DNA of 64,000 bases from Mesorhizobium sp. J428 (GTDB lineage Bacteria > Pseudomonadota > Alphaproteobacteria > Rhizobiales > Rhizobiaceae): positions 496,001-560,000 of the forward strand of contig NZ_JAJOMX010000001.1 of assembly GCF_024699925.1 (NCBI RefSeq), given 5' to 3'. The translations under genes and the position numbers were made by a program. How positions within the stretch are numbered: the stretch's first letter is position 1; every line of letters begins with the position of its first letter. Under the pieces are notes generated by a model, which saw only the letters and a program-made list of their open reading frames with translations, did not search any database and had not been told where the DNA came from. Shown one piece after another: positions 27,113-36,617 of the stretch.

Positions 27113-29216
27113 TCACAGGCTGTGGAAGGTGGTGCCGTCCCGCGCCATCCTGTCAAGCAGAGCCGGCACGGCGAAGCGTTCGCCGAAGCGTGCCTCCAGT
27201 TCCCTGCACTGTTCCACGAAGGTCCGCGCGCCGATCGTATCGATGCAGGCGAAAGGCCCACCGAGATGGATCGGATAGCCCCACCCGGTCACCGCCGCCA
27301 TGTCCGCCGTGAGCGGATCGGTCACCGTGCCGTCCTCCAGAGCGCGTGTCGGCCTCGAGCGATTGGGTGTTGAGCAGTCTACGACGCACGACCTTCGGCT
27401 CAAGTCGGGTCGGCGGGAACAGATCCTTAAGACCCGTCCAAAGGACCGGTCCGTCGGGCGTGTAATCGTAGATGCCCTTGCCGGCGAGCTTGCCCTCGCG
27501 CCCGGCGGCGATCAAGCGGTCGAGCGCTTCGATCGCGCGGGATCCCTTCATCGAGACAGGCGTCCCCTCGCCGCTCATCGAGGCCATGATGTCGCGCAGC
27601 AGCGGCAGCTTCGTCAGCTCCGCGAGAGTGGCCGGACCGATGGCGAAGCCGATGTCCAGCATGACGTTGTCGATGATCTGCGGCGCCACGCCTTCCGCGA
27701 CAAGCGTCATCGCCTCGCTGGACAGGCTTGAGACGATGCGGCTGGTGTAGAAGCCAAGGCCGTCGTTGACAACGATCGGCGTCTTGCCGAGCAACTTGGC
27801 GATGAACCGCGCCTCGCCCTTAGCCTTCGCCGACGTGTCCGCCCCGTGAACGATCTCCAGCAGCTTCATCGTCTCGACAGGCGCGAAGAAGTGCATGCCG
27901 ATGACCCGGCCGCGATCCGATAGCGGCTGTGCCAGGCGGGCCATCGGAATGGTTGATGTGTTGCTGGCGATAATGACCCCCGGCCGGACTGCTGCCGCCA
28001 CCTTGCCGAGCACATCGTGCTTCACATCCAGGCGCTCGAATACCGCCTCGATGACGAAGTCCGCATCCCCCAGGGCGGCGTAATCCGCGCCGGTTCCGAC
28101 CCGCGACAGCAGCGCCTCGCGTGCCTCGGGCGACATCCGGCCCCGCTCCACCTGCCGACCGGCGATCGCCGCGATGCGGTCGAAACTCTCGCGCGCCTTG
28201 TCTTCCGAGACGTCGATGAGCCTCACGGAGAGACCGGCCCGCGCGGCCGAGAAGGCAATACCGTTGCCCATCATTCCGCCGCCGACCACGCCGAGCGTCT
28301 TGATGGCGTCGCCTGCACCCGCCGGAGGATTGGGCCGCGCCGCGCGCGGACCGTAGAAGCCGGAACGGATGCGATTCTTCGCCTCGGGTGATGCCGCGAG
28401 CTTGATGAACTGGCGCCGTTCGATCGCAATTGCCGGGTCGATTGTACGTTCCAGACCGTGATGCAACGCATGGAGGATGGCAAAGGCCGCCGCGTCGGTG
28501 CCGGCGGAACGCTGCCGCGCCTTGGCCCAGGCACCGGCAAAGAACATGCGGCCCTTCTGCGAGTTCGGGTCGTCGCCCGGAAGCTGATAGCCTTTCTGGT
28601 CCCAGGGCTGTCCCGCCTTCGGGTTGGCCTTGATCCAGCGGACGGCGGCCGCGATCAGGTCCGCAGCCGGAACGACCTCATCGACAAGCCCGGCAGAATG
28701 CGCCTCGGCGACGCCAAGCGTCTTGCCGCGCAGGATCAGGTCTGCGGCGGCCGCGAGCCCGATCAGGCGCGGCAGCCGCTGCGTGCCGCCGCCACCGGGC
28801 ATCAGCCCGAGGCCGGCTTCCGGGAGGCCGACCTGCGCATCCTTGCGATCGGCCGCGATGCGGCGGTGACAGCCGAGCGCGAGTTCGTAGCCGCCGCCGA
28901 GCGCGGTGCCGTTGAGTGCCGCGACGACCGGCTTTCCGCCAGTCTCGAGCCGTCTCAACGCTGCCGTGAACGGGTCGACGATCGCTGCCACCTCATCAGG
29001 CGTCCTGGCGGCGCGCAGTTCGTCGAGATTGCCGCCGACGGCAAAATCGTCCTTCGGCGAAGTGACGACGATTCCGGTGACGTCCGGATTGCCGAGCAAT
29101 TCGTCCACGACGCGGCTGAATTCGAGGTTGAAGTCGCGCGACAGCGTGTTGACTGGGCCCGGCGTAGAGATATCGAGCCGGACGATCCCGTCTTCCAGCT
29201 TGGTGGTCGTGATCAC
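27113..29216 (-). pseudogene. Bifunctional enoyl-CoA hydratase/3-hydroxyacyl-CoA dehydrogenase, FadJ/FadB-like (C-terminal frameshift)
   Basis: About 700 residues. An N-terminal crotonase domain (NGTALGGGYELALG near residue 105) is followed by a 3-hydroxyacyl-CoA dehydrogenase with Rossmann motif LGVVGGGMMGNGIAFSAARA near residue 310 and catalytic region ASNTSTIPMARLAQPLSDRG. The last ~85 residues (ALEDGTVTDPLTADMAAVTG to the C-terminus) are in another frame; the shift is near 27340-27352 and fits one extra base. The start is GTG at 29216, 2 bp after the thiolase stop. Performs two beta-oxidation steps between the CoA ligases and thiolase. Confidence 0.88.
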
Positions 29217-29218
29217 GC

Positions 29219-30433
29219 TCAGGCTCCGAAACGTTCGATGTAGGTGGCGACGCCCATGCCGAGACCGACGCACAGCGTGACCACGCCGTTGCGCGCGCCG
29301 GTCCGTTCGAGTTCGTCGATCAGGGTGTTGGTCAGCATGACGCCAGTCGCGCCGATCGGATGGCCAAGCGCGATGGCGCCGCCGTTGACGTTGACCCGGT
29401 CGTGCGAAACGCCGGTGCGCTCCATGAAATGCAGCACCACCGACGCGAAGGCCTCGTTCACCTCGAACAGATCGACGTCGGCCAACGTCTTGCCAGCGCG
29501 TTGAAGCGCCTTTTCCGTGGCGTCAGCGGGCGAGGCGAGCATCAGGCATGGGTCCATCGCCGTGCTGGCGAAGGTGCGGATCACCGCGCGCGGCGTCAGT
29601 CCCAGTTTCTCGCCGGCCTCGCGTGTTCCGATGAGCATCGCGGCGGCGCCGTCGACGATACCGGAGGAATTGCCGGCAGTGTGGATGTGCGCGACGTTCA
29701 GCACTTCGGGATAACGTTGGCGAACGACTGCGTCGTAGCCGCCCTTCTCGCCCATCGCCTTGAAGGCCGCCGGCAGCTTGCCGAGATCCTCTGCGCTGGT
29801 GCCCGGACGCATATATTCGTCGCGGTCAAGCATGAGCGTGCCGTTGACATCCTGGACGGCGACGATCGAACGGTCGAAGCGGCCTTCCTGCCAGGCCCGC
29901 GCGGCGCGCGCCTGCGATTCAGCGGCATAAGCGTCCGCTTGCTCGCGGCTGTGACCGCACAACGTGCCCAGAAGGTCCGCAGCCATGCCGAGCGGCGTGA
30001 AATGCGCCTCATTGTTGAAGAACGCGTCGCTGCCGTTGGGGCCGCCGGTGCCGGCAATCGGGATGATAGACATCATCTCAATGCCGCCTGCGACGATCAG
30101 ATCCGCCTGTCCGGCCATGACGCGCCCGGCAGCCGCGTTGACGGCATCCAGCCCGGACGCGCAGAAGCGACTGACCGTCACACCGGGAATGCTGTCTGGC
30201 ATTCCGGCATGAAGCACCGAAGAGCGCGCAAGATTGGCGCCCTGGTCGTTGACGCCGTCCCCGCATCCGAAGATGACGTCGTCGGGTGCGGCCTTTGCGA
30301 AGCCCGTGCGCCTGTCGAGTTCCTTGAGCACCGTCGCACCGAGGTCGATCGGCGAAAGCGTATGCAACGCGCCGTTCGGGCGGCCTTTGGCCCTTGGGGT
30401 CCGAACGGCGTCGAAAATATAGGCCTCGTGCAC
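29219..30433 (-). CDS. Acetyl-CoA acyltransferase (thiolase)
   Basis: 404 residues. The nucleophilic Cys lies in SRFCASGLDAVNAAAG near residue 90, the His in NVNGGAIALGHPIGATG near residue 357, and the second Cys in VTLCVGLGMG near residue 390, so all catalytic residues are present. Thiolytic cleavage of a 3-oxoacyl-CoA, completing the beta-oxidation module with the FadJ-like gene 2 bp downstream. First gene of a leftward operon with an operator-like palindrome about 40 bp upstream. Confidence 0.93.
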   Translation of the reverse strand: MHEAYIFDAVRTPRAKGRPNGALHTLSPIDLGATVLKELDRRTGFAKAAPDDVIFGCGDGVNDQGANLARSSVLHAGMPDSIPGVTVSRFCASGLDAVNAAAGRVMAGQADLIVAGGIEMMSIIPIAGTGGPNGSDAFFNNEAHFTPLGMAADLLGTLCGHSREQADAYAAESQARAARAWQEGRFDRSIVAVQDVNGTLMLDRDEYMRPGTSAEDLGKLPAAFKAMGEKGGYDAVVRQRYPEVLNVAHIHTAGNSSGIVDGAAAMLIGTREAGEKLGLTPRAVIRTFASTAMDPCLMLASPADATEKALQRAGKTLADVDLFEVNEAFASVVLHFMERTGVSHDRVNVNGGAIALGHPIGATGVMLTNTLIDELERTGARNGVVTLCVGLGMGVATYIERFGA

Positions 30434-30470
30434 GACTTCTCCTCCGGACGGGCTGGCTCGGCGAGCTTAT

Positions 30471-30482
30471 TTCACGCGTTAA
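30471..30482. promoter_or_regulatory. Putative operator TTAACNNGTTAA, site 6
   Basis: TTCACGCGTTAA, one base off consensus, in the 243-bp divergent gap between thiolase and the first DUF3237 gene, 38 bp upstream of the thiolase ATG. A second, weaker GTTAA half-site (GAGTTAAG, 30559-30566) faces the DUF3237 gene. Nothing else recognisable in this gap. Confidence 0.5.
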
Positions 30483-30676
30483 GTGTATAAGTCAATCCGT
30501 CGAGCGCAGTTCGCCGGCACGGAATGCAGGGCGGCCCTATGGACCGAAAGAACTAAATGAGTTAAGCAATTTTCCTGTCCGACGTGCCGCTCGCCGGGAC
30601 CGGACGCTCCCGATCTCGCGGGCGGCGTAACGTTGGGTTCGCCTCCCGCATTTTTTTCCAAAGAGGACAGAGCCGG

Positions 30677-31177
30677 ATGTCAGACATCACATCGAATCCG
30701 CTGCCGATGAACCCGCCGCAGCTTGGACTGGAGTTCGCATTCCGGATCAGGCTGGAGTTGGGGATTCGCAAGAAGATAGGCAAAATCCCCAGCGGCGGCG
30801 TGCGCGGTTTCGTCTCGGCTGCTGGCGGCATCGTCGACGGACCTCGCCTCACCGGTCGCGTCGTTCCCAATTCCGGCGGCGACTGGGCTCTCTATCGCGA
30901 GGATCACACGGTGATGTTCCACGCGCACTACATGCTGGAAGCCGACGACGGCACGATGATCTACATGCGCAACAACGGCTACCGGTATGCGCCGCCCGAG
31001 GTCGCCCGCCGCCAGGAAGCCCTGGAACCGGTCGATTTCTCCGAATACTATATGCGGCTGTCGCCGACCTTCGATACGCCGGTCGGCAAGCACGACTGGC
31101 TGACGCGCCACGTCATCGTCGGCTGCGGCGAGCGCCACGCCGAATATTCCGTGTTCCACTACTATATCGTCAAATAG
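30677..31177 (+). CDS. DUF3237 domain-containing protein (copy A)
   Basis: 166 residues. The domain spans most of the protein: QLGLEFAFRIRLELG, then GRVVPNSGGDWALYREDHTV, MLEADDGTMIYMRNNGYRY and FDTPVGKHDWLTRHVIVGCG. These blocks recur in the two neighbours at 31225 and 31745. The family is a compact beta-barrel of unknown function and no catalytic motif can be assigned. The start at 30677 follows GAGG; the longer frame has no support. Divergent from thiolase, convergent with copy B. Confidence 0.75.
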   Translation: MSDITSNPLPMNPPQLGLEFAFRIRLELGIRKKIGKIPSGGVRGFVSAAGGIVDGPRLTGRVVPNSGGDWALYREDHTVMFHAHYMLEADDGTMIYMRNNGYRYAPPEVARRQEALEPVDFSEYYMRLSPTFDTPVGKHDWLTRHVIVGCGERHAEYSVFHYYIVK

Positions 31178-31186
31178 GACGTCCCC

Positions 31187-31217
31187 GAGGTGCGCGGCCG
31201 CCCTGGCCACGCGCCTC
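31187..31217. terminator. Bidirectional hairpin terminator between convergent DUF3237 genes
   Basis: GAGGTGCGCGGCC (31187-31199) pairs with GGCCACGCGCCTC (31205-31217), 12 of 13 positions including one G-T pair, with a 5-base loop. It sits between convergent stops at 31177 and 31225. No T tract is evident on either side. Confidence 0.5.
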
Positions 31218-31224
31218 TCAGGGA

Positions 31225-31698
31225 TCAGAGCACCTTGTAGTAGGTGATCCGGTTGCCTTCCTCCATCCGCTCTCCCATGCCGATGAAGACATGCCGCGAC
31301 AGCCAGTCGTGCTTGCCGGGCGCGGTCTCGAAGGTGGGGGTGCATCGGAAGTAATATTCCGAAGGATCGACGAGATCGCCGGGCCGCAGAGCGTAAAGGC
31401 GCTCCATGACCTCCGGAGAGGCATGGCGATAGCCGCGATTCTGCAGGTAGATCAACGTCCCGTCCTCTTCCCGCATATGGTAGCGCGCATCGAAGCAGAA
31501 CACGCCGTCTGTGCGCACATGCGGCCACTCGCCGCCGCCCGGGATTACCTCGCCGCGGATGTTCGGCCCCTCGAATCGGCCGCTCTCCACCGCGACGCCC
31601 AGCCGGCTGCCACCGACCGGCAGATCGGGCACCTCGAGCCGCGGCTTCTTCAGCCGCAACGTCACCTGCATGGCGAATTCGAGTTCGGGGGCCTTCAT
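31225..31698 (-). CDS. DUF3237 domain-containing protein (copy B)
   Basis: 157 residues, with the same block order as copy A: LEFAMQVTLRLKKPRLE, GEVIPGGGEWPHVRTDGV, REEDGTLIYLQNRGYRH, and PGKHDWLSRHVFIGMG. A clear paralogue. Function unknown; clustering with CoA ligases and beta-oxidation genes suggests handling of an aromatic side-chain intermediate. Transcribed leftward behind copy C with a 46-bp gap. Confidence 0.75.
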   Translation of the reverse strand: MKAPELEFAMQVTLRLKKPRLEVPDLPVGGSRLGVAVESGRFEGPNIRGEVIPGGGEWPHVRTDGVFCFDARYHMREEDGTLIYLQNRGYRHASPEVMERLYALRPGDLVDPSEYYFRCTPTFETAPGKHDWLSRHVFIGMGERMEEGNRITYYKVL

Positions 31699-31744
31699 GA
31701 ATTCTGATCCATCCTGGAAGCGGGATATGATTGCGGCGGCACAC

Positions 31745-32224
31745 CTAAAGCATCTCGAAGACGTCGATACGCGCGCCCTCGCGGCTGAGCCGGCCGCTGC
31801 CTACGAAAACGGAACGCGCCAGCCACTGGTGCGGGCCGACGGACGTGTCGAACTGCGGCGTGCAGCGATAATACAGCGATCCTACCGGCGGCGTGCCGGC
31901 GCGAAACGCACCCAGATCGCCGCGAAGATAGCCGCGGCTGCGCATATAGATCTGCTCTCCATCGGCCGCACGGATCATGTAGCGGGCGTCGCTCTCCACT
32001 GTTCCGTCGGGGCGCAGTCCCGGCCAGTCGCCGGCCTGGTCAGCCACCACGCCGTCGAGGCGCGGGCCGAACACCTTGCCGCCGCTCGCTCTCAGGAAGC
32101 CTTTTTCTCCCGCGACCGTCTCGTGGAGCAGGCTGAGATCGAAATCGATCTCCAACGTGAAGGCCCATTTCAGCCCAGGCATCGCAGGTGTTTCCGGCAC
32201 TGTCTCGATCGCCTCAGATTGCAC
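31745..32224 (-). CDS. DUF3237 domain-containing protein (copy C)
   Basis: 159 residues from GTG 32224, or 145 from ATG 32182 (MPGLKWAFTLEIDFDLSLLH). Blocks match copies A and B: GVVADQAGDWPGLRPDGTV, IRAADGEQIYMRSRGYLRG, FDTSVGPHQWLARSVFVGSG. Three paralogues within 1.6 kb is unusual and suggests either a heteromeric complex or specialised copies. Divergent from the feruloyl-CoA-synthase-like gene with a half operator between. Confidence 0.72.
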   Translation of the reverse strand: MQSEAIETVPETPAMPGLKWAFTLEIDFDLSLLHETVAGEKGFLRASGGKVFGPRLDGVVADQAGDWPGLRPDGTVESDARYMIRAADGEQIYMRSRGYLRGDLGAFRAGTPPVGSLYYRCTPQFDTSVGPHQWLARSVFVGSGRLSREGARIDVFEML

Positions 32225-32247
32225 GTTCCATCACCATCCAAAATTTA

Positions 32248-32259
32248 TTAACTTGTTTC
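32248..32259. promoter_or_regulatory. Operator-like half palindrome, site 7
   Basis: TTAACTTGTTTC: the left half is perfect, the right half degenerate. It lies in the divergent promoter between the DUF3237 copy C gene and the CoA-ligase gene. Confidence 0.4.
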
Positions 32260-32330
32260 TTATCTTGCGGTGACACACAATGTCCAGCGCCTCGGCCTGC
32301 TCCCGCACAGGCCGTTCGGGAGGAGAAAAC

Positions 32331-34193
32331 ATGCCGAAGCCGCAATATGTCGCCCTCAACGTGCCCGCTCCGGCGGTCAACGTCGAGCGCCGCGGCGACG
32401 GCGTCCTGATGCTGCGCTCGCCTGACCCGCTGCGCGCCTATCCCGACCGTCTCACGGACCGTCTGTTCGAGACGGCAGCGGCTCATCCGGAACGCGTCCT
32501 GATCGCGCAGCGCGTCGACGGTGGCGACTGGCGGCGCGTCACCTATGGCGAGGCAGCGCACCTCGTCCGCGCGATCGCCGGCGCGCTCCGCCGACGCGGC
32601 CTCGGCCCCGACCGGCCGATAGTCGTCCTGTCGGGGAGCTCCATCGAACATGGCCTTCTCACCTTCGCTGCGCTCCACGCAGGCGTGCCCTACGCCTCCG
32701 TCACACCCGCCTATTCGCTGCTCTCGACCGACTATGCCAAGCTGCGCCATGTCGTGAATCTGCTCACCCCCGGCCTCGTCTTCGTTCAGGACACCACCCC
32801 GTTTGCGAGCGCCCTCGCCCAGGCTGTGCCGGCCGATGTCGAGGTCGTCGCGGTGAAGGGAGATCTTCCGCACGGCGTGACCGGGTTCGACACACTGCTT
32901 TCCGGCCCGATGGACGACGATGCGCAGGCCACTCGCCCCGGTCCCGACGATCTGGCGAAATTCCTGTTCACCTCCGGGTCGACCGGCATGCCCAAGGCTG
33001 TTGCCGTGACCCACCGCATGTGGTGCGCGAACCAGCAGATGTTCATCCAGGCCATGCCGTTCCTCGGCGAACAGCCGCCCGTCTTCGTCGACTGGCTGCC
33101 CTGGCATCATACGTCGGGAGGCAACCAGACAATCGGCATGGCACTCTACCTTGGCGGCACGCTCTACATCGACGACGGCAAGCCGACGCGCGAAGGCATG
33201 GCGGAGACGGTGCGCAACCTCCGCGACGTGACGCCGACGGCCTGCTTCAGCGTGCCCAAGGGGTTCGCCGAGCTGATGCCGCGCCTCGCCGCCGACCCCA
33301 AACTGGCGAAACGGTTCTTCTCGTCGGTTGGCGTGTTCTTCTATTCCGGCGCCGCCTTGCCGCCGCCGTTGCTCGAGCAGATGGACACCCTGTCGGAGCG
33401 TTCGATCGGCAAACGCGTTCCGGTGATGAGCGCCTACGGGGCCACGGAGACCTCGCCTTTCTCGCTGATCGCCAACTGGCCCTCCGAACGTCCCGGGCTG
33501 GCCGGTCTGCCGATGCCGGGCGTGGATGCCAAGCTGGTTCCCTTCGGCGACAAATACGAGGTGCGGGTGGCCGGTCCTCATGTCACGCCGGGATACTGGC
33601 GCCAGCCCGAACTCACCGCGAAACTGTTCGACGAGGAGGGCTATCTCTGCCTCGGCGATTCGGTGGACTTCCTCGACCCCGAACGTCCGGAGCGGGGCCT
33701 CGCCTTCTCGGGGCGCATCGCCGAGGATTTCAAGCTCACCAGCGGCACCTGGGTCAATGTCGGCCAGTTGCGCGACCGTTTCCTGAGCGCGAGTGGACTC
33801 GTCGTGCGCGACATCGTCGTAACGGGCGAGAACCGGGACGAGGTCGGCGCGCTGGTGTTCCTGTCGCCGCAGGAAGCAGCGGACATGGCCGGTGACGCCT
33901 CGCTGCCGCTCGCTTCGCTGGCGCGGCACCCCGCGATCCGTGCGCACATTCAGGCGGTGCTGGACCAGTTGGCCGAACAATCGACCGGCTCGTCCACTTT
34001 CATAGCCCGGGTGGCCGTCTTGCCCGACGAGCCTTCTGCCGCGGCAGGAGAAGTCACAGACAAGGGGTCGATCGGCCAACGCGCCACGCTCGCCAACCGC
34101 CGAGCGCTGGTTGATGCACTGTATGACGCCCCGGCGAGCGTCCACGCCGTCGAAGCCGCCTCCCCGGTCCCGCGCCGCGCCCGCGCAGGCTGA
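32331..34193 (+). CDS. Feruloyl-CoA synthase-like AMP-dependent CoA ligase
   Basis: 620 residues, ANL superfamily. The P-loop is FLFTSGSTGMPKAVAVTH near residue 213, the second core motif is MSAYGATETSPFSL near residue 366, and WLPWHHTSGGNQ near residue 250 is characteristic of feruloyl-CoA synthase-type enzymes. Start at 32331 after GGAGGAG. It would activate a phenylpropenoate or related acid to its CoA thioester for side-chain shortening by the nearby hydratase, FadJ-like enzyme and thiolase. Ends at a strong hairpin shared with the convergent acyl-CoA ligase gene. Confidence 0.82.
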   Translation: MPKPQYVALNVPAPAVNVERRGDGVLMLRSPDPLRAYPDRLTDRLFETAAAHPERVLIAQRVDGGDWRRVTYGEAAHLVRAIAGALRRRGLGPDRPIVVLSGSSIEHGLLTFAALHAGVPYASVTPAYSLLSTDYAKLRHVVNLLTPGLVFVQDTTPFASALAQAVPADVEVVAVKGDLPHGVTGFDTLLSGPMDDDAQATRPGPDDLAKFLFTSGSTGMPKAVAVTHRMWCANQQMFIQAMPFLGEQPPVFVDWLPWHHTSGGNQTIGMALYLGGTLYIDDGKPTREGMAETVRNLRDVTPTACFSVPKGFAELMPRLAADPKLAKRFFSSVGVFFYSGAALPPPLLEQMDTLSERSIGKRVPVMSAYGATETSPFSLIANWPSERPGLAGLPMPGVDAKLVPFGDKYEVRVAGPHVTPGYWRQPELTAKLFDEEGYLCLGDSVDFLDPERPERGLAFSGRIAEDFKLTSGTWVNVGQLRDRFLSASGLVVRDIVVTGENRDEVGALVFLSPQEAADMAGDASLPLASLARHPAIRAHIQAVLDQLAEQSTGSSTFIARVAVLPDEPSAAAGEVTDKGSIGQRATLANRRALVDALYDAPASVHAVEAASPVPRRARAG

Positions 34194-34217
34194 GATCTCA
34201 AGTCAGGACGCACCGTG

Positions 34218-34239
34218 CTCGCGGCGCCAGCGCCGCGAG
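34218..34239. terminator. Bidirectional hairpin terminator between convergent CoA-ligase genes
   Basis: CTCGCGGCG (34218-34226) and CGCCGCGAG (34231-34239) form a perfect 9-bp stem with a 4-base loop, between stops at 34193 and 34250. There is no T tract, so the call rests on the stem and its convergent location. Confidence 0.55.
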
Positions 34240-34249
34240 GATTTCCGGC

Positions 34250-35790
34250 TCACCCCGCATGCGCGGCGCGCAGCGCTTTCTTGTCGATCTTGCCGGCACT
34301 GGTCAGCGGCAGGGATTCGCGCTGGATCACAACCGTCTTGGGGCACTTGTAGCTCGCGATCTCGCTCTTGCAGAACGCGATGATGTCGGCCTCGGAGCAG
34401 GCGGGCGCATCCTGCGAAAGCGCGACGACGGCATGAACCGCCTCGCCCCACAAGGGATGCGGCACGCCGATCACTGCGACTTGCGACACGCCCGGGAAGC
34501 GCGAGATGACGTTCTCGACCTCGGTCGAATAGATGTTCTCGCCGCCGGAGATGATCATGTCCTTGAGGCGGTCGACGATGTAGACGAAGCCTTCCGCGTC
34601 CATGTAGGCCGCGTCCTCCGTATGCATCCAGCCATTCCGGATCGCCTTCGCGGTCGCCTCCGGCATGTTCCAGTAGCCCAGCATGACCGTCGGGCCCCGG
34701 CAGATCAGTTCGCCCACCTGGCCGGGAGGCAGGTCGTTGCCGTCGGGATCGACGATCCTGATTTCCAGGTTGGGAACGGCCTTGCCGCACGACTTGAGCC
34801 GCTCGCCGCCAATGTCGGGCCGGCGCCACCGCATCGGCAGCATGGTGATGAGGGGCGAAAGCTCGGTCATGCCGTAGCCGTGCAGAAACAGGATGTCGGG
34901 CCACAATGCCACCGCGCGCTTGAGCGTGCCCTCCGGCATGGGCGACGAGCCGAACTGGATCTGCACCAGCGACGAGACGTCGAATCCCCCTTCTCCGCCC
35001 GCGAGACCAGCATCTCGACCATCGTCGGGACGAGACAGATATGCGTGACCTTGTGCCTCTGGATGATCTCGAGGCACGACTCGACCGTGAAGCGCGGCAG
35101 GAAGACGTGCGTGCCGGCCGCGAGCGTCAGCCCGAAGGTCGACATGCCGTCTGCCAGATGCGACATGGGGCCAGCGTGGAGATAAACGCTTGCGTCGTCA
35201 TAACCGATGGTCTGCAGCGCGCTCATCGCGTCGGCGCACAGATTGTCGTGGCTGAGCATCACGCCTTTTGCCCGGCCTGTGCTGCCGCCGGTGTATATGA
35301 TCATGGCGAGGTCGTCGCCGCTGTGCCCGGCATCCTTCGCCGGCGCGGCCTCGGCCAGGATGCCCTCCAGCGAGGCTAGACCGGACGTTCCGTCGTCATC
35401 CATGACCACGACGTGCTCGATCGCCTCCTTCACCGGCCCCAACTGGTCGTAGAGTGCGAGGTGTTCGCGGTCGAGGAACATGATACGGGCGCCCGAATCC
35501 TCGAGGCGGAAGTCGATCTCAGCCGGCGCAAGACGCATGTTCATCGGCGTTGCGACACCGCCGGCCCACCAGATCGCGTAATAGAGATGGAAGTATCGGT
35601 CGGAGTTCATCGAGAGGATCGCGACCCGCTCTCCTTCGGCCAGCCCCATGGCCTTCAGCGCCCCCGCCAGCCGCTTCACACGGTCCAGCACTTGCGACCA
35701 GCTATACGCCCGGTCCTCGCAGATGGTGGCAATCCCGTTCGGATTGATCTGGGCGGCCCTGCTCAGGCCCTGGCTGATGAACGATCTCAA
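34250..35790 (-). pseudogene. Acyl-CoA synthetase, fatty-acid/aromatic type (frameshifted)
   Basis: About 514 residues, ANL superfamily. The N-terminal half (from TTG 35790 after GGAGGAA) carries the P-loop MIIYTGGSTGRAKGVMLSH; the frame breaks in a run of five G on the coding strand (34986-34990). The other frame then continues FDVSSLVQIQFGSSPMPEGT, GYGMTELSPLI, HTEDAAYMDAEGFVYIVDRL and ends KIDKKALRAAHAG. Adding one G restores the frame. Catalytic parts on both sides look intact, so a homopolymer sequencing error is likely. Last gene of the ten-gene TRAP operon; activates the final carboxylic acid. Confidence 0.85.
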
Positions 35791-35833
35791 CGTCTTCCTC
35801 CGACTCTGCTTCTATCCGCGTTGCGGACGATCC

Positions 35834-36601
35834 TCAGGCTGCACCCGGCACGCCGCCATAGAGCGACCACAGCTGAGCCGCCATGATGCCGCCGTCGACC
35901 GGCACTTCGATACCGGTAACTGCGCTTGCCTGGTCTGACATGAGGAAGGCAATCACATTCGCGACTTCCTCCGGCAGCACCTGGCGGCCAAGCGCCGTGA
36001 AGCGCAGCCGCGCGACCGGGTCGCGCTCGCCGCGCGCATAACTGGCGGCGAGCGCGGGCGTGAGCGTGGGGCCGGGCGAAACGCAGTTGACCCGCACGCC
36101 GCTTCGCCCCCATGCCACGGCCAGGCCGGCCGAGAAGCTGGCGATCGCTGCCTTGCTCGTGCCGTAGGCAAAGAGCGGGGACGAGTTCATCCCGACCATC
36201 GAGCCGAGCGTGACGATGGACCCGCGCTTGCGCTCGACCATGCGCCGGCCGAATGCCGTAGCGGTCCAGTAGGTCCCGTCGATATTGGTCTGCAGGATCG
36301 CGCGCCAGGCTTCGGGGTCCTGATCTTCGGGCGCGTGCGGATTCTCGAAGATCGCGGCGGCGGCGATGAGACCCGAACATGGCCCGACTTCGCGGTCGAC
36401 GAAGTCGGCGGCTGCCTCGATGCTGTCGCGGCTGCCGACGTCCATAGCGTGCGACAGGCAGCCGAGCCGGGCAGCGACTGTCGCGGCGGCCGCCGCATCG
36501 CGATCGAGCAGCACGACCGTCCAGCCCATCTCGATCAATCTCACCGCGCAGGCTTCGCCGATGCCGCCTGCCCCGCCCGTGATCGCAGCGATGTTCTGCA
36601 T
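35834..36601 (-). CDS. Short-chain dehydrogenase/reductase
   Basis: 255 residues. NAD(P)-binding motif TGGAGGIGEACAVRL near residue 8, NNAG-region variant LIAAAAIFENPHAP near 80, catalytic Ser around LGSMVGMNSSPLFAYGTSKA with Tyr-x3-Lys visible as YGTSK near 150, and the C-terminal VDGGIMAAQLW. Classical SDR dehydrogenase. In the operon of two dehydrogenases, a GMC oxidoreductase and a CoA ligase, it probably handles a hydroxyl or keto step on the side chain. Confidence 0.9.
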   Translation of the reverse strand: MQNIAAITGGAGGIGEACAVRLIEMGWTVVLLDRDAAAAATVAARLGCLSHAMDVGSRDSIEAAADFVDREVGPCSGLIAAAAIFENPHAPEDQDPEAWRAILQTNIDGTYWTATAFGRRMVERKRGSIVTLGSMVGMNSSPLFAYGTSKAAIASFSAGLAVAWGRSGVRVNCVSPGPTLTPALAASYARGERDPVARLRFTALGRQVLPEEVANVIAFLMSDQASAVTGIEVPVDGGIMAAQLWSLYGGVPGAA

Positions 36602-36617
36602 CTACGCCTCCTCTGTG

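Noticed and set aside
30554..30565. Extra operator copy in front of the first DUF3237 gene
   Set aside because: TAAATGAGTTAA keeps only the right half; two mismatches in the left half make it too weak to list as a site on its own.
32214..34145. Long leftward open frame opposite the feruloyl-CoA-synthase-like gene
   Set aside because: Antisense shadow of a clear ANL-superfamily gene; composition is of the same shadow type and no motif is present.
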